Of a DNA stretch of 64,000 nucleotides, positions 44,119 to 57,082 are shown piece by piece. The notes below the pieces were generated by a model that saw only the letters and a list, made by a program, of their open reading frames with translations, made no database searches and was not told where the DNA came from. The stretch lies in NCBI RefSeq assembly GCF_036884655.1, contig NC_088345.1, positions 17,603,001 through 17,667,000 of the forward strand, given 5' to 3'. A program made the translations under genes and the position numbers. Source of the stretch: Musa acuminata AAA Group (Eukaryota; Streptophyta; Magnoliopsida; Zingiberales; Musaceae). Numbering within the stretch: the stretch's first letter is position 1; every line of letters begins with the position of its first letter.

Positions 44119-45095
44119 TGTTAGGAATAAGTTAGCAATAAGAGATGAGGGGGTGAATTAGTGCAACGGATAAAATTACGTTAGTTCAAAAAATCTTCGT
44201 ATGATAAAAACTAATTTAAAAAAAAATATTTCATAAATATATTAACTTGAAAGAGAATGGGAGCATTGTGAAAGCAATAAGGAAGTATGGCAGTTTGCAA
44301 TAAATGTAAATAACAAAGCATAAATGTAAACCAGATTTTATAGTGGTTCGGTCATCGTAACCTACATCCACTCTGTCGATTCCTCTTCCGTCCAAGCTAC
44401 CGATATCCACTAATGATCTTCCTTTAATGGGTGAAGATCAACTACCATTACAACTCGATTCTCCTTTTGACAGGTTCAGGAGAGAACATTTATAACCCCC
44501 CTTCACTCCTCTTTTAAGCAAGACTAACACTTTAGAGTTTGAGGAGTTCACACAAGATTACAACAGCATTTTCTTTTATTTTTTCTCTCAGTTGTGTGTA
44601 AGTTATCCAAGGATGAGAGGGGGATTTATAGGCCTCAAATGGATTCAAACTTGGAACCTAAAAAGATCTCATCCTGGGTTTCTTAGGTCCTGGCAGTACC
44701 ACCGCCTGCAGCACTAACATTGGGCGGTTCCACCACTTGGGAGACTATGTCTGGCATGTCATTGGTTCATCAACGCTTCGTCCAATTCTTCGGCGCATCG
44801 TCATCTCTTATGGCCTATTGCCCATTCGGCCAGTTGACCTCTACAACTCCAATTTCCTTAGCACAATTTTCGCTCTTCTTTGCATGATGCCCAAACCCAT
44901 GGCTCAAAGTGTTCTGTTGATACGTCGACCGATCCTTCGGCTCGACGTCTAATCTTCTAACATATTCCATTCTTGCCCAACATGATTCTTCCTGTCTTAA
45001 TTATCTCTCCCTGATCGAAGCTTCCTACATCACTCAAAATGCACATTAGATAAACACTATCAATTAGTTTCATTATCAAAATTCGAGATTCAACA
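44119..45095 (-). repeat. Element G 3' LTR (internally shortened)
   Basis: 977 bp from TGTTAGGAATAAG to CGAGATTCAACA. Aligns with both ends of the 5' LTR but jumps over most of the palindromic repeat field and the middle part near 44740. Confidence 0.85.
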
Positions 45096-46560
45096 ATCTC
45101 CCCCTTTTTGATGATGACAACCAATTGATAACAGAGCTTAAACAAACTCTCGGAGTTTAAACAAACTCCCCCTATCAATATGTCATATTGATAGAACCTT
45201 GAATTCAAGTTGAATTCAAGTCAAAGCAATATTTCATCATGAATATTTGCAACACATTATATGCATATCCTCAACATAACTTCTCCCCCTTTATCATCAA
45301 CAAAAAGGAAAAGTGCAACTATACAAGCTTTTGATATAAAATTTCAAATCATTGCATAATTTCAAGTTTTTGAAACATCATATATCATCGTATAATTTCA
45401 TCATTGCATATATCATTATGCAAGCTAGCAAGTTTTTGATATGAAAGTTAGCAAATTTTTGCATATTTTCAAATGTGATGTTGAAGATAGCAAGTTCTTT
45501 CTTCTCTTTTGAGAAGTGCAATTTTTGCTTCCTTTGCAATGTTCAAGCTAGCAATTCTAATAAGTTTTTCATCATACAAGCTAGCAAAATTTTTTTACAT
45601 CATTTTAGAAAATATGAGCTAGCAATATTTGAGATGTTCAAGAAAGCAACTTTTGCTTCTTGAAATATGCAAGTTAATAATCTTTGCTTCTCTTTTGAGA
45701 TGAGCAAGCTAGTATTTTTTTGCATCTTTTTGAAATATGCAAGCAAGCAAATTTTCTCTCCCCCTTTGTCATTGTCAAAAAGAAGGAAAGAATATAATTT
45801 TATAATTTTTTTCCCTTTACAATAATTTTTAAATTTTGACAAATGTAAAGTATCAATCTTATTTCAATATGTTTGTACATCAGTATAGTTTCAAATTAAA
45901 ACATGCACAATTTCAAAACCTTACATATCATCCTTACTTTATGCATGATACTAAAAATAATCAATCATCACTATAGGCATATCATATATGATACTCAAGC
46001 ATTCATGATACATTATTTTAGAAACAAATCATAGTATTGCATGCACTATTCCAAATCATAAATATTTCAAATCATGTTGGTATCAAAATGTCAAATTACA
46101 TAACATCCTATCATGCATGATCATAACTTATCATGAGTATTTCATGCATAATTTCATTTCATACATTCATTTCATCACATGAAGAATATCAATAAAAATT
46201 AATTGGGTCATTAGATATATACTAAATGAATACAAGGGAGTATCATAAATAAATCATGGCATGAAAGATATGATCATGTGAATACTAAAAGTCATGATTC
46301 ATATAGTAAATCTCCTCTTTAAATACCAAGAAAAAATCGTAGGAGTACGAAGAAGAGATCTTGATTAAGAAAAAATCTCAAGTAATTCCAAGAAATCAAG
46401 ATCATGATTTGAATAAAACTCATTCAAATTCAAATCATTAAATCATCAAGATCATTTTTAAGAGATTCATAAAATAACATAAATACATTCATTGATCTCC
46501 CTTTTTGAAAAATCGATAAATTAGGGATTGAGAAATTCTTTAAGAAAAATGTTTTCCTTC
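45096..46560 (-). promoter_or_regulatory. Element G 3' non-coding region with repeated polypurine tracts
   Basis: Inverted purine tracts at about 45097-45111 (next to the LTR), 45165-45175, 45281-45310 (TTCTCCCCCTTTATCATCAAC type) and 45751-45775 (CTCTCCCCCTTTGTCATTG). Between them AT-rich sequence with many copies of words like GCAAGCTAGCAA and TTTTGCTTC. No coding region recognised. Confidence 0.75.
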
Positions 46561-48190
46561 CCCCTTTTTGTTTCATTTATTTCACACAAGCATACCCAAG
46601 TTTTTTATGCCAAGTCAAAGCATGCATCATCATTTAAGATCAAAAAATAAATTTCATCATCATGACCAAAAAAAGTATAACACATTAAACATAAGGCTTC
46701 TTTAAACAAGTGATTTGATTCATCAATTTAATTTCAATGATAATATATTTTTCTTTTTATGTGTTTCATTTTGTGTGATTAATTTCATATAAGTGTACTC
46801 AAGTTTTTTCCGTATGAAAATGATTCATCATGTTTAAAATAAAAAAAACAACTTTAATTGTGACAAAGATCAATAAGCCATGAATCACAAAAACAATCAT
46901 CACGTCCAACATCAAAATCTCATGCATAGTATAAAATCATCAAGCATGGTACCAAAACTTTTAATATTTTTATTATGCATCATTAAAATTGATTTCATCA
47001 AGTATAAAGCATTTTCAATCAAAATAAAAAATCATCAATTTAGATACACATTATTTTTTCTTAAAAAAGGATTAATCATTAGATTTAAATCTAACATTTT
47101 GTTCCTTTATCATAAAACATGCAATTGTCATGATCATTACTTTCAAAATAGTTAGAAAAAAAAGCATGAGATATATTTTTTATTTACTAACTAATTTAAA
47201 AATAACTCATGAAAAAGCGTTAAGTAATTTCGAAATAAGGCAAAAGGGTTTTGGTTACCTCATCGTAGAAAGTCGTTAAGGTGTAGTTTGCCACCTCGCC
47301 TTTGTTAGTTTGTTTTTCAGCTTCAGTTGAACTCGATTCATTCCAAGCCACCTTGAGTGCTCTCTTCTTCTTTGGCAATCTTTTTTTAAGTTCATTTTTA
47401 TTTAATGAATCTTTTAAATTTTATAGTGAGAAGTTCGAGTTCATCATCACTTGAGCTTTCGCTCGAGTAGTCTTCATTTGTTCTAAGTGTCAAATCCTTC
47501 CTGTTCTTTGGAAGGTTATTCTCATTTTTATTTTGTCTTATATAACTCATTTCATAGGTCACTAAAGACCCGATAAGTTCTTCAAGAGGGTAAGTATTCA
47601 AATCCTTAGCCTCATGAATGGCTATTACTTTAGAATCCCAAGTTTTAGAAAGAGATCACAAAACTTTATTAACAAGTTCAAGATTCGAAAAACATTTGCC
47701 AAGAGCTCTTAAGCCATTGACGACATCCATAAAACAGGTGTACATATCAATAATGGTTTCGCATGGCTTCATTCGAAATAGTTCAAAATCATGCATCAAA
47801 AGATTTATCTTAGAATCCTTTACTCTACTAGTGCATTCGTGTATGATTTCAAGTGTATGCCAAATATCGAAAGCTGTTTCGCAAGTAGAAACCTGATTGA
47901 ATTCATTTTGTCTAAGGCGCAAAATAGAGCATTCATAGCTCTAGCATTTAAAGAAAAAAATTTCTTCTCCAAATCATTTCATTCATTCATTGGAGTAGAA
48001 GACTTTTGAAATCCATTTTCAATGATATTCCATAAGTTTAAATCCATAGAAAGCAAGAAAACTCTCATTCGAGTTTTCTAATAAGTATAGTCCATCCCAT
48101 TGAATATAGGGGGATGAACGATAGTAAATCTCTCTTGAAATCCAAAAAGAGCCATTTCTCTTGGGTGTTCAACCAAATGAGAAATAACGT
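46561..48190 (-). pseudogene. Element G gag remains
   Basis: 46560-47160 is very decayed and may include a trace of the protease-integrase junction. From 47200 to 48180 the gag homology is clear on the minus strand: TWHE and acidic segments, the PLEELIGSLVTYEMS segment (about 47590), FELFRMKPCETIIDMYTCF (about 47770), DIWHTLEIIHECTSRVKDSKINLL (about 47850) and the Gag start near 48150. Stops and indels throughout. Confidence 0.8.
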
Positions 48191-48205
48191 GACTTTGATA
48201 CCAAC

Positions 48206-49818
48206 TATTAGGAACAAGTCGGCACTAAGAGGGGGATGAATTAGTGCAGTGGATAAAATTACATTGGTTCGAAAAATCTTCGTATGATAAAAACTAATTT
48301 CGACGAAAATCATTTCATAAAGATATTAAATTGAAAGAGTATGGGAGCATAGTGAAAGTAATAAGGAAGTATGGTAGTTTGCAATAAATATAAATAACAA
48401 AGCATAAATGCAAACCAGATTTTATAGTGGTTCGGTCGTCGTGACCTACATCCACTCTACCGATTCCTCTTCCGTCGAGGCCACTGGTATCCACTAATAA
48501 TCTTCCTTCAATGGGTGAAAATCAACTACCCGTATAACTCGATTCTCCTTTTGACAGGTTCAGAAGAGAGCATTTATAACCCCCCTTCACTCCTCTCTTA
48601 AGCAAGACTAACACTTTAGAGTTTGAGGAGTTCACACAAGATTACAATATTGTTTTCTTTTCTTTTTGCTCTCAGTTGTGTGTAAGTTAACCAGGGATGA
48701 GAGAGGTTTTTATACGCCTCAAGTAAATTCAAACTTGGAGCCTAAAAAGATCTCATCCCAGGTTTCCCAAGTCATGGTAGTACCATCATTTGCAGCACTA
48801 ACACTGGGCGGTACCACCGCCCAGTCTAGCGATATCACCGCTTGGGAGACTATGTTTGGGTGCTACCACTGCCCACACTAGTGGTAACACTGCCTGATAG
48901 TCTTGGAGACTGAGTCTATGCGGTACCACCGCCTAGACCGACGGTACTACCGCCTAACACAATCTCGGAGACTGTGTCATGACGGTTCCACCTGTTGGGT
49001 CACTATTTGGGCCTTTCACTTGGCCCAACATAGCCTAACCTTGGGCCCAACTAGCCCCTAATTGAGTTGTCCCAATTCAAACCCAATTATGTGCTAATAC
49101 GAATTTTAAGAGATACACTAAGCTACATAAGTCTGGTAAGTCTAAGTTTCTTTCGGCGATCTTCCAACGAACTTCCGACAATCTCTCGGCAATGTTCGAG
49201 TGGACTCCTAGTAAGCTCCTGGACTTCACAACAATCTTCTTGGTGAGTTTCAACGAGCTTCTCTGGCAAGCTCTTCGACTTATCGGTCAATTCTAACAGA
49301 ACTTCCGATGAATGTTTGGACTTCCGACAAACTCTCGAACTCCCAACGAAATCTCATTCTTGACTCCAGGACTTTATTTTGCTTTATGTCTTGATCATTA
49401 TCATAGTTAATCCTGCACATTTAAAACCTACTTCGATTTAGACAATTATTACAAGGCTTAAATCAAATGTTGTTTGGCATGTCATTGGTTCATCGACGCA
49501 TCATCCGATTCTTCAGCGCATCGTCCTCTCTTATAGCCTATTGCCCAATCGGCCAGTTGACCTCCGCAACTCCGATTTTCTTAGCATAATTTCTACTCTT
49601 TTTGGCCTGATGCCCAAACCCATAACTCAAAGCCTTTTACCGATACGTCAACCGATCCTCTGGCTCGACGTCCAATCTTCTGACATGTTTCATTCTAGCC
49701 CAACATGATTCTTATTGCCTTAATTGTCTCTCCCTGATTGAAGCTTCCTGTGTCACTCAAAACGCATATTAGATAAACACTATCAATTGGTTTCATTATC
49801 AAAATCCGAGATTCAATA
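48206..49818 (-). repeat. Element G 5' LTR
   Basis: 1,613 bp from TATTAGGAACAAG (decayed TGTTAGG) to GAGATTCAATA, with GGTACCACCGCC palindromes at 48800-48990 and the TTCCGACGAACTC-like part at 49150-49350. Confidence 0.85.
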
Positions 49819-50001
49819 TTTCACGTAGTGAGTGATCTCATCCTTACTTGCCCCTTCCTTAGGCATGGGCATCACTATGTTCAGAACATATGTGATTTTC
49901 TCCATCATGAGAATGACTCTCAGGTTGCCAAGCCAATCCATGTAGTTTAGACTAGTGAGGCAATTGACATTAAATATGCTACATAAAGGATCTGAAAGCA
50001 A
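49819..50001 (-). pseudogene. Relic C gag N-terminus
   Basis: Encodes a worn version of the N Gag start (NVNCLTSLNYMDWLGNLRVIL, then YVLNIVMP and EGASKDEITHYVKY). An in-frame TAG precedes the KILLSDP segment. N has CAG at the same place, so here too the conserved Gag start lacks an upstream in-frame ATG. Confidence 0.85.
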
Positions 50002-51378
50002 TATTTTCTAAAAAATAAAGATGCAACAGAAAAATAAATAATATGTAGATTTTAGATTTTGCAAAACAATTAAGATATGGACTTTTGTTTTAATCTAAAC
50101 CCACTATTTTCTTGTGAAATACACTACTCCCTCTAATATGTGAATCAGAAATCTCTCACTGATTTCAAATGGGGATCGAGATCCAATTGACATCTTAGTA
50201 TGACCTCGAAGGATTTGACTAATTATACTGAGCCTAAATGGCAGGTAACTCGTGCCAACAACTCCCTATGATTTTCATCCTATTTGGCCTCTAAACCATC
50301 ATGATCCTCGGTTAAGTTAGCACTATTATTTACATGATAAGTCTAATTCAATGATATAACATTGAGGGACTCGACCAAGGATACCATATCCTCAGGTCAT
50401 TAGTGATATCTATATATCATAGGCAAGATTTCAAATCTCAAAATAGGTGAGCCTCGAGGGACTCGACCAACTTAGCCTATGTCGAAAATTGATATCCACT
50501 TATAATAATAGAAGGCCATGTGAGTTAATCTAATTACCTCATGTTTACCGACTTAATATTATTTTAAAAAGATTTTTCTAATTTAATTCGGTCTCATAGT
50601 TAAATATATCACATCATACACATATATTTACATCATATGTAAATATATATATATATATACCTAGTAGGTGTAGAAATATATATCACATATATAAACATAC
50701 ATCCACACCAAATGATCATAGATCAAAACCTAAAGTAATTAGGTCCTAAGCTAAAGGATTGATCACGAACAAAAAAATCTAAGTGTGTCTTAGCACAACT
50801 CTATAGCCAGTGATTATTCATCTCATCCTCATCGGTCCTACCAGCACCTCAACGTATCTCCATGCCTGACAATCATCCATCTCATCCTCCTAGGTTCTAC
50901 TGGTACCTCCATACTCTTATCACTCCTCATGCAAGTACAACTTAATTACGGGCACACAAGCTCACAAATGTATATATCGTATATATAAGAAGCCTTGATC
51001 TCATCAAAGGGAGATATAATACCGAGAGAGATAGAAATACACACCAAATTTAGTAAGAGAAAGAGAGAGGGAGGCTCATAGGTCCCAATAATAATAATCA
51101 CATACACACATTACATCATCACACATGACCCATGATCATCTGTCCACATCATACATTGCATATACATAAACATATAGGACTATTAGATAATAATTAATTA
51201 TATAGTTTAACTTTTAAATTATTTGGAACTCTTGTCAAAACCTCATGGCATGTTGTTCGTTACGACCAAGAAACCCTTACCGCTAGGGTTGCCCCTATGG
51301 CTAGGAGTCCTTGGTCGTAAGGCTGCTTTGGGTGGCTAGGAAACCCTAGCTGCTAAGGTTACCCTTGCGGCTAGAACC
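50002..51378 (-). other. Relic C leader
   Basis: Homologous in position and in parts of its sequence to the N leader. It holds inverted copies of the GGTCGAGTCCCTCGAG hairpin repeat (50364-50379 and 50453-50468, a worn copy near 50192), an (AT)n run at 50644-50659, a GA-rich run near 51056-51075 and GGCTAGG-rich words up to 51378. No gene seen. Confidence 0.7.
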
Positions 51379-52830
51379 TGTTAGGATCAAGAGCGCACTA
51401 AGAGGAGGGGGGGGGGGGGGGGGGGGGGGGAGGGGGGAGGGGGTGAATTAGTGCAGCAGAAAACTTTCGCTATTCCAAAAACCTTATTTTGATTAAAGTC
51501 GATTCAATGAGAATGATTTTAACTCAATCCGTTTCAGAAGGAATTTGAACTTGAAACCTTAAGTGAAAATGCAAAAGAAGACTAAGGTGATTTACAGCAA
51601 TGTAAGTTACACAAATAAAAAACGTCGATTTCGTAAAGTCTTCATACTATTAAAGCCGAACTCGAAAGATGTTTATGTCAAAGCGTATGTAGACGTAGTT
51701 AAAGTACAATAAGGAGGAGAGGTAGTTTACTATAAAAGAAAGTTGCTCAAAGTAAATGCAAACCAAGTTTTAGAGTAGTTCAGTCAAACGTGACATACAT
51801 CCACTTTCGGCTTCCTCCTCCGACGAGGTCACCAGCGTCCACTAGAGGCCTTCCTTTAATAGGCGAAGGCCAACCATGCTTTACAGCTTTTCTCCTTTTG
51901 TCGGGCTTAGGAGACAACCTTTACAAGTTTCTTTCCTTTCTTGAATGATCTTAACACTTAAAAAGGAGGAGAACTCTAGCTTTTACAACACTTTAAGGCC
52001 TCAAAGTCTCAAGAGTATTTCAAGATTTTGTTCCCTTTCATGCAGGAAAGGGTGGGGTTTTTATAGGCCCCGATGAGTTCAAAGATGGAGCCTAAAAGTG
52101 TCCAATTCTAGATTTTTAGGGTTCTGGTGGTACCACCGCCATTATTGGGCGGTACTACCACATAGTATGTGTGGTACCACCACCTAACAAGGGCGGTACC
52201 ACCACTGGCAGTAATAATTACTGGCTATACTACCGCCTGACAGGGGTGGTACCATCGCCCAAAATTCCTGGGAGACTGAGTCTCCTAGGCGGTGCCACCG
52301 TCGGCCAAGAATTCAGAGTCCGAATGGGCTGCTCCATTCAGCCCAATTAAGGCCTGTTAAGGGTCCAATTGGCCCCTAATTAATTTAGTGGGATTACCTC
52401 CCAATCCTAACTTAATCTATACTCTAACTATGATAATTAAGATATGATTACTATAATTTATGTTCCGGTGTGTCAATCGCTTCTTCCGGCGAGCTTCCGG
52501 CGTACTTCCGGTGAACATCTAACGAACTCTCGGTGATGCTCCGGCGGACTCCCGGCAAGCTCCTGGACTTCACGATGATCTTCTTAGCGAGTTCCGATGA
52601 ATTTCTATGACAAGCTCCTAGACTTCTCGGTTGGTTCCCATAGAACTTCCGACGAACGTCCGGACTTCCGACGAACTCTCGAACTCCCAACGTGATCTTG
52701 ATCTTGACTTCGGCATAACACCTGCTACATGTCTTATTGCCATCATAGTTAATCCTGCACACTTTTCTCAACATATAGATTAGATCAACAAATGACAATT
52801 GACTTCATCATCAAAATTTGAAATTCAACA
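51379..52830 (-). repeat. Element D 3' LTR
   Basis: 1,452 bp from TGTTAGGATCAAG to GAAATTCAACA. Has an expanded G-run (51404-51443), a GTTTTTATAGG TATA-like site near 52057, GGCGGTACCACC words (52130-52300) and TTCCGACGAACG words (52480-52690). Confidence 0.87.
51404..51443 (+). repeat. Expanded guanine tract near the D LTR end
   Basis: 24 consecutive G (51407-51430) and then A, six G, A and five G. Other LTRs of the family have 5-10 G at this place. The length may be affected by sequencing error. Confidence 0.75.
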
Positions 52831-54182
52831 ATCTCCCCCTTTTTGATGATAATAATCAATTGATGACGGAGTTTACTTTAACTCCCCCTATCTATATGCC
52901 ATACTTGAGAAAAGTCATTCTTGAATTCAAAGCCTTTGAATTCAAGAGACATATTGATAAGTTAAATTCATTTAAACTTATCAATACACACATTATGATT
53001 CCTATCATGATGTAACATTCTGAAAATGATGTCAAGGCATGACATCCATTTTCAAGTCTTGATATTTCAAATATGAAGGATAACAATTATAGCAATTCAT
53101 TCTATGGTAAGATATCAATTTGTAAAATTACAAGTTAAGCTCTAGATATTTTATCATAATGAAGAAAAGTTAACATCGAAATATTTCAAGTGTAAAATTG
53201 CATACATTTATCATCAATTTACCACATTTTGGTATAATTTCTCCCCCTTTGTCATCAACAAAAAGGAGAGCGATTCTGCATTATATGCAAGTGTGGTAAA
53301 AATTCATGTCATATTTCAACTTGTAAAGAAGTTCATACCAATTATATTTCATGCATTTATGACATGTTATCATTCAAAAGTTCTCAACATTAAGGAGATA
53401 GCATTCATTATTTCTTCCCTTTTATTTATCATCAAAGCTTTGCATGAAGGAGGAAGGTAAGGAGGAAAAACCATTGAGAACCAACTTTGAATGAAGTTAA
53501 AAATGATAAGAGAGTTTAATTAAATCATGTTTCATTTTTCACAAGAATCAAGATATTCATGTGAAATTAAATCCTTGCAAGTATTCATCTCAATAAAAAA
53601 AAATTCTTCCTTCATAAAGAAGGAATTCATGTGAAAGAATCATTATATTAAATTCATTTCTCAATTTAAAAATTCACAAGAGATAAATCCATGAGAGATA
53701 TATTTGTCAATTTCCATGTATCAAAAGTCATTAAATGATGGAGCATGGATATGAAATAAACTTGATATGGCATAGACTTAAGAAAGCTCCATTCAAAAAA
53801 TACATTAAGTGAAAGATAGTCCGGAAAGAAAATATGCATCAAATTCATGCATTTATAAAGTGTTTTGTTATAGCTTTTCATCACTACTTGCATGAGGCAA
53901 AATCATTAGTGCTTTGTAGTACTCATAGATTAAGAATCCAATGTATGATTAAAAATTCTTAATATTCAATCATAATTATGAATGTAAACATGATATTGCA
54001 TCAATGTATGATAACATGCTCATAATCATATAAACTATTAGCATCAAGACACAAAATTTTTTATTTCAAAGTAAACATGTTATTGAAGCACAAAACCTTA
54101 TCATCTTGTTAAAATTCGTATCATAAAATTTAAGTGATTGATCAAAGAATCAAGAAAAGTCCGAAAATAAAATTTAACAAAT
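52831..54182 (-). promoter_or_regulatory. Element D 3' non-coding region with polypurine tracts
   Basis: Inverted tract next to the LTR (52832-52845), further ones at about 52880-52890 and 53240-53270 (TTTCTCCCCCTTTGTCATCAAC). The remaining sequence is AT-rich without coding potential. Confidence 0.8.
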
Positions 54183-56441
54183 TCATTCATTCGGACATAT
54201 TAACATTCCTAATTCTCTTCTAATAAAATCAAATTGTTCTTCACTTAAAGGCTTTGTAAAAATATCGGCTAATTGATGTTTTGTATCAATAAATTCTAGG
54301 ATTACATCATGATTAGTGACATGATCTCGTATAAAGTGATGTCTAATGTCAATATGTTTTGTTCTAGAGTGTTGAATGTGATTCTTTGTTAAACATATTA
54401 CACTTGTGTTATCACATTTTATGGGAATATTTTTAGGATGAATCTTATAATCCTCTAAAGTGTTTTTCATCCACATAACTTGTGTACAGTATGCACTAGC
54501 TGCAATGTACTCGGCTTCAATTGTAGATAGTGCAACCGAATTTTGTTTCTTTGAAGTCCAAGAAACAAGTGCGTGTCCTAAAAATTGACATGCTCCTGAA
54601 GTACTTTTTCTATCTAATCTACATCTAGCAAAATCCGCATCAGCATAAGCAATTAGCTCAAAGTTTTTGAATTTTGGATACCATAATCCTAGATTTGTGG
54701 TTCATTTAAGATATCTAAGTATTCTCTTAACTGCTTTAAGATGAGATATTTTATGATTAGATTGAAACCTAGCACAAAGTCCTACACTAAACATGATATC
54801 CGGTCTAATTGCATTGAGGTAAAGTAAGCTTCCTATCATACCCCTATAAGCTTTTTGATCAAAGCTTTCTCCACTTTCATCAATTTCTAACTTAGTGGAG
54901 GTGCTCATAGGAGTCTTGATAGCCTTTGAGCTATCCATATTAGACCTTTTTAGCAAATCTAAGACATATTTTGTTTGATTAAGAAATGTATCATTACTTA
55001 GTTGTTTGATTTGTAAGCCCAAAAAGAAGATTAATTCCCTCATTAAACTCATTTCAAATTCAAGACTTATACTTTTAGCAAATGATTCACAAAGAGATTC
55101 ATTCGTAGAAACGAAAATGATATCATCAATATAAATTTGAACAATAAGAAAATTATTTTCAAAATTTTTGATAAGCAATGTAGTATCCACCTTGCCTTTA
55201 TCGAAATTATTTTCAATAAAAAATGAACTAAGTCTCTCATACCAAGCCCTTGGGGCTTGTTTTAAACCATAGAGAGCTTTGGTCAATTTAAACACATGAT
55301 TAGGGAGACTATCATTCTCAAATCCGGGAGGTTGTTCAACAAAAACTTCTTCGGAAATGAAGCCATTAAGAAAAGCACTTTTAACATCCATTTGAAATAA
55401 CTTAAAATTATTACTACTAGCATAGGCAAGGAGCTTCCTTATGGCTTCTAATCGAGCCACAAGAGCGAAGGTTTCTTCGTAATCGATACCTTCTTCTTCG
55501 TTAAAACTTTTGGCCACTAATCTAGCATTGTTTCTAACCATGATACCAGATTCATCTTGCTTGTTTCTAAAGGCTCATTTAGTACAAATAACTAAATGTT
55601 CATTTGGCCTAGGAACAAGCTTCCATACCTCATTTCTCTCAAATTGATTTAACTCATCTTGCATGGCGATAATCAAATAATCATCTTTCATGGCTTCGTC
55701 AATACATTTAGGTTTGATTTGGGAGAGAAAAGCAATGTTGACACAAAAATTTTTAAGAGAAGAATGAGTTTAAACCTCTTTAGTTGTGTCTCCTATGATT
55801 AGCTCCTTAGGATGAACATCTATATACTTCCAATCCTTGGGTAAGGATGTTTCGGAAGTAAATGCATCCAAGTTGCTAGATGGAGAAACAGTTTTATTTA
55901 AATTCAAAGCATCAAAATTAACATCATCATCAAAATTATTTTTCTTAATTTCGGAAACATCATTGAAAACAACATGAATAGATTCTTCTATAATCAAAGC
56001 TCTTTTATTAAATATACAAAATACTTCAGAAATAGAAGAATAGAAAAGAAAAATTCCTTCATCGGATTTAGCATCAAAATTTTCTAAGGCATCTTTTTCA
56101 TTCAAGATAAAACACTTATACCCAAAAACTATAAAATATGAAACATTGGGTTTTTTGTTGTTCCACAATTCATAAGGAGTTTTGGTGAGTAAGGGTCTTA
56201 CTAGAACTCTATTCATGACATAGCATGTTGTGTTTACAGCTTCAGCCCAAAAATATTTAGGTAGGCTATGTTCATTCAACATGGTTCTTATCATTTCTTG
56301 TAAATTTCTATTCTTTCTTTCTCCTATTCCATTTTGTTGAGGATTTCTTAGAGTAGAGAAGTTATAATTATATCCATTAGATTCATAAAATTCTTGAAAA
56401 TCATGATTTTGAAATTTACCACCGTGATCACTTCTAATTGA
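54183..56441 (-). pseudogene. Element D pol remainder (IN part, RT, RNH)
   Basis: Minus-strand pol, less worn than in A and B. 56441-55770 starts abruptly at the integrase motif IRSDHGG (second Asp of DD35E), continues through [18 protein letters not shown] and the acidic region. 55541-54702 holds RT with [25 protein letters not shown] and an active site altered to YIDDIIF. 54690-54183 holds RNase H, split by a frame change near 54480-54700, and ends [11 protein letters not shown]. Frame breaks occur near 55545-55770. Confidence 0.87.
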
Positions 56442-57082
56442 TGAATTAGTGTAACGGAAAACTTTCATTATTTCAAAAACCTTATTTCGATTAAAGCTGA
56501 TTCAACAAGAATGATTTAACTCAATTCGTTTCGGAAGGATTGAACTTGAAACCTTAAGTGAAAATGCAAGATAAGACTAAGGTAATTTGTAGCACTATAA
56601 GTTGCACAAATGAAAAGCATCGATTTTGTAAAGTCTTCATATAATTAAAGCCGATCTCAGAAGATGTTTACGTCAAACCATATGTAGACGTAGTTAAAGC
56701 ACAGTAAGGAGGAGAGGTAGCTTGCTATAAAAGAAAGTTGCTCAAAGTAAATGCAAACCGAGTTTTAGAGTGGTTCGGTCAAAAGTGACCTACATCCACT
56801 TTCGGCTTCCTCCTCTGACGAGGTCACTAGCGTCTATTAGAGGCCTTCTTTCAAGAGGAGAAGGCCAACCACCCTTTTACAGCTTTTCTCCTTTTGTCGG
56901 GCTTTGGAGACAACCCTTACAAGTTCAAGTTTCACTCCTCTCTTGAATGATCTCAACACTTAGAAAGAAGGAGGAGAACTCTAGCTTTTACAACACTTTA
57001 AGGCCTCAAAGACTCAAGAGTATTTCAAGATTTTGTTCCCTTTTATGCAGGAAAGGGTAGGGTTTTTATAGGCCCTAATGAG
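56442..57082 (-). repeat. Element D 5' LTR, truncated
   Basis: Matches 51443-52080 of the D 3' LTR, starting within TGAATTAGTG, so the first ~60 bp of the LTR end are missing. Interrupted by E. Confidence 0.85.

Larger units (their letters stand above)
44119..49818 (-). mobile_element. Element G: Sirevirus-like element lacking most of pol
   Basis: 5.7-kb minus-strand element in gag of relic C, flanked by CTTCA (44114-44118) and TTTCA (49819-49823). It has 3' LTR 44119-45095, a polypurine-rich 3' region, gag remains (about 47160-48180), a decayed PBS (48191-48203) and 5' LTR 48206-49818. Integrase, RT and RNase H are missing. The 3' LTR is about 640 bp shorter than the 5' LTR. It is an internal-deletion derivative, non-autonomous now and possibly so when it moved. 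Confidence 0.85.
51379..57082 (-). mobile_element. Element D: Sirevirus-like element with a large internal deletion
   Basis: Minus strand: 3' LTR 51379-52830, polypurine-rich region, RNase H, RT and part of integrase, then an abrupt switch at about 56441 into LTR sequence (56442-57082). Gag, protease, the integrase zinc region and the LTR end with the PBS are deleted. E is inserted at 57083 within this second LTR; the rest would lie beyond E, outside the window. Confidence 0.85.
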
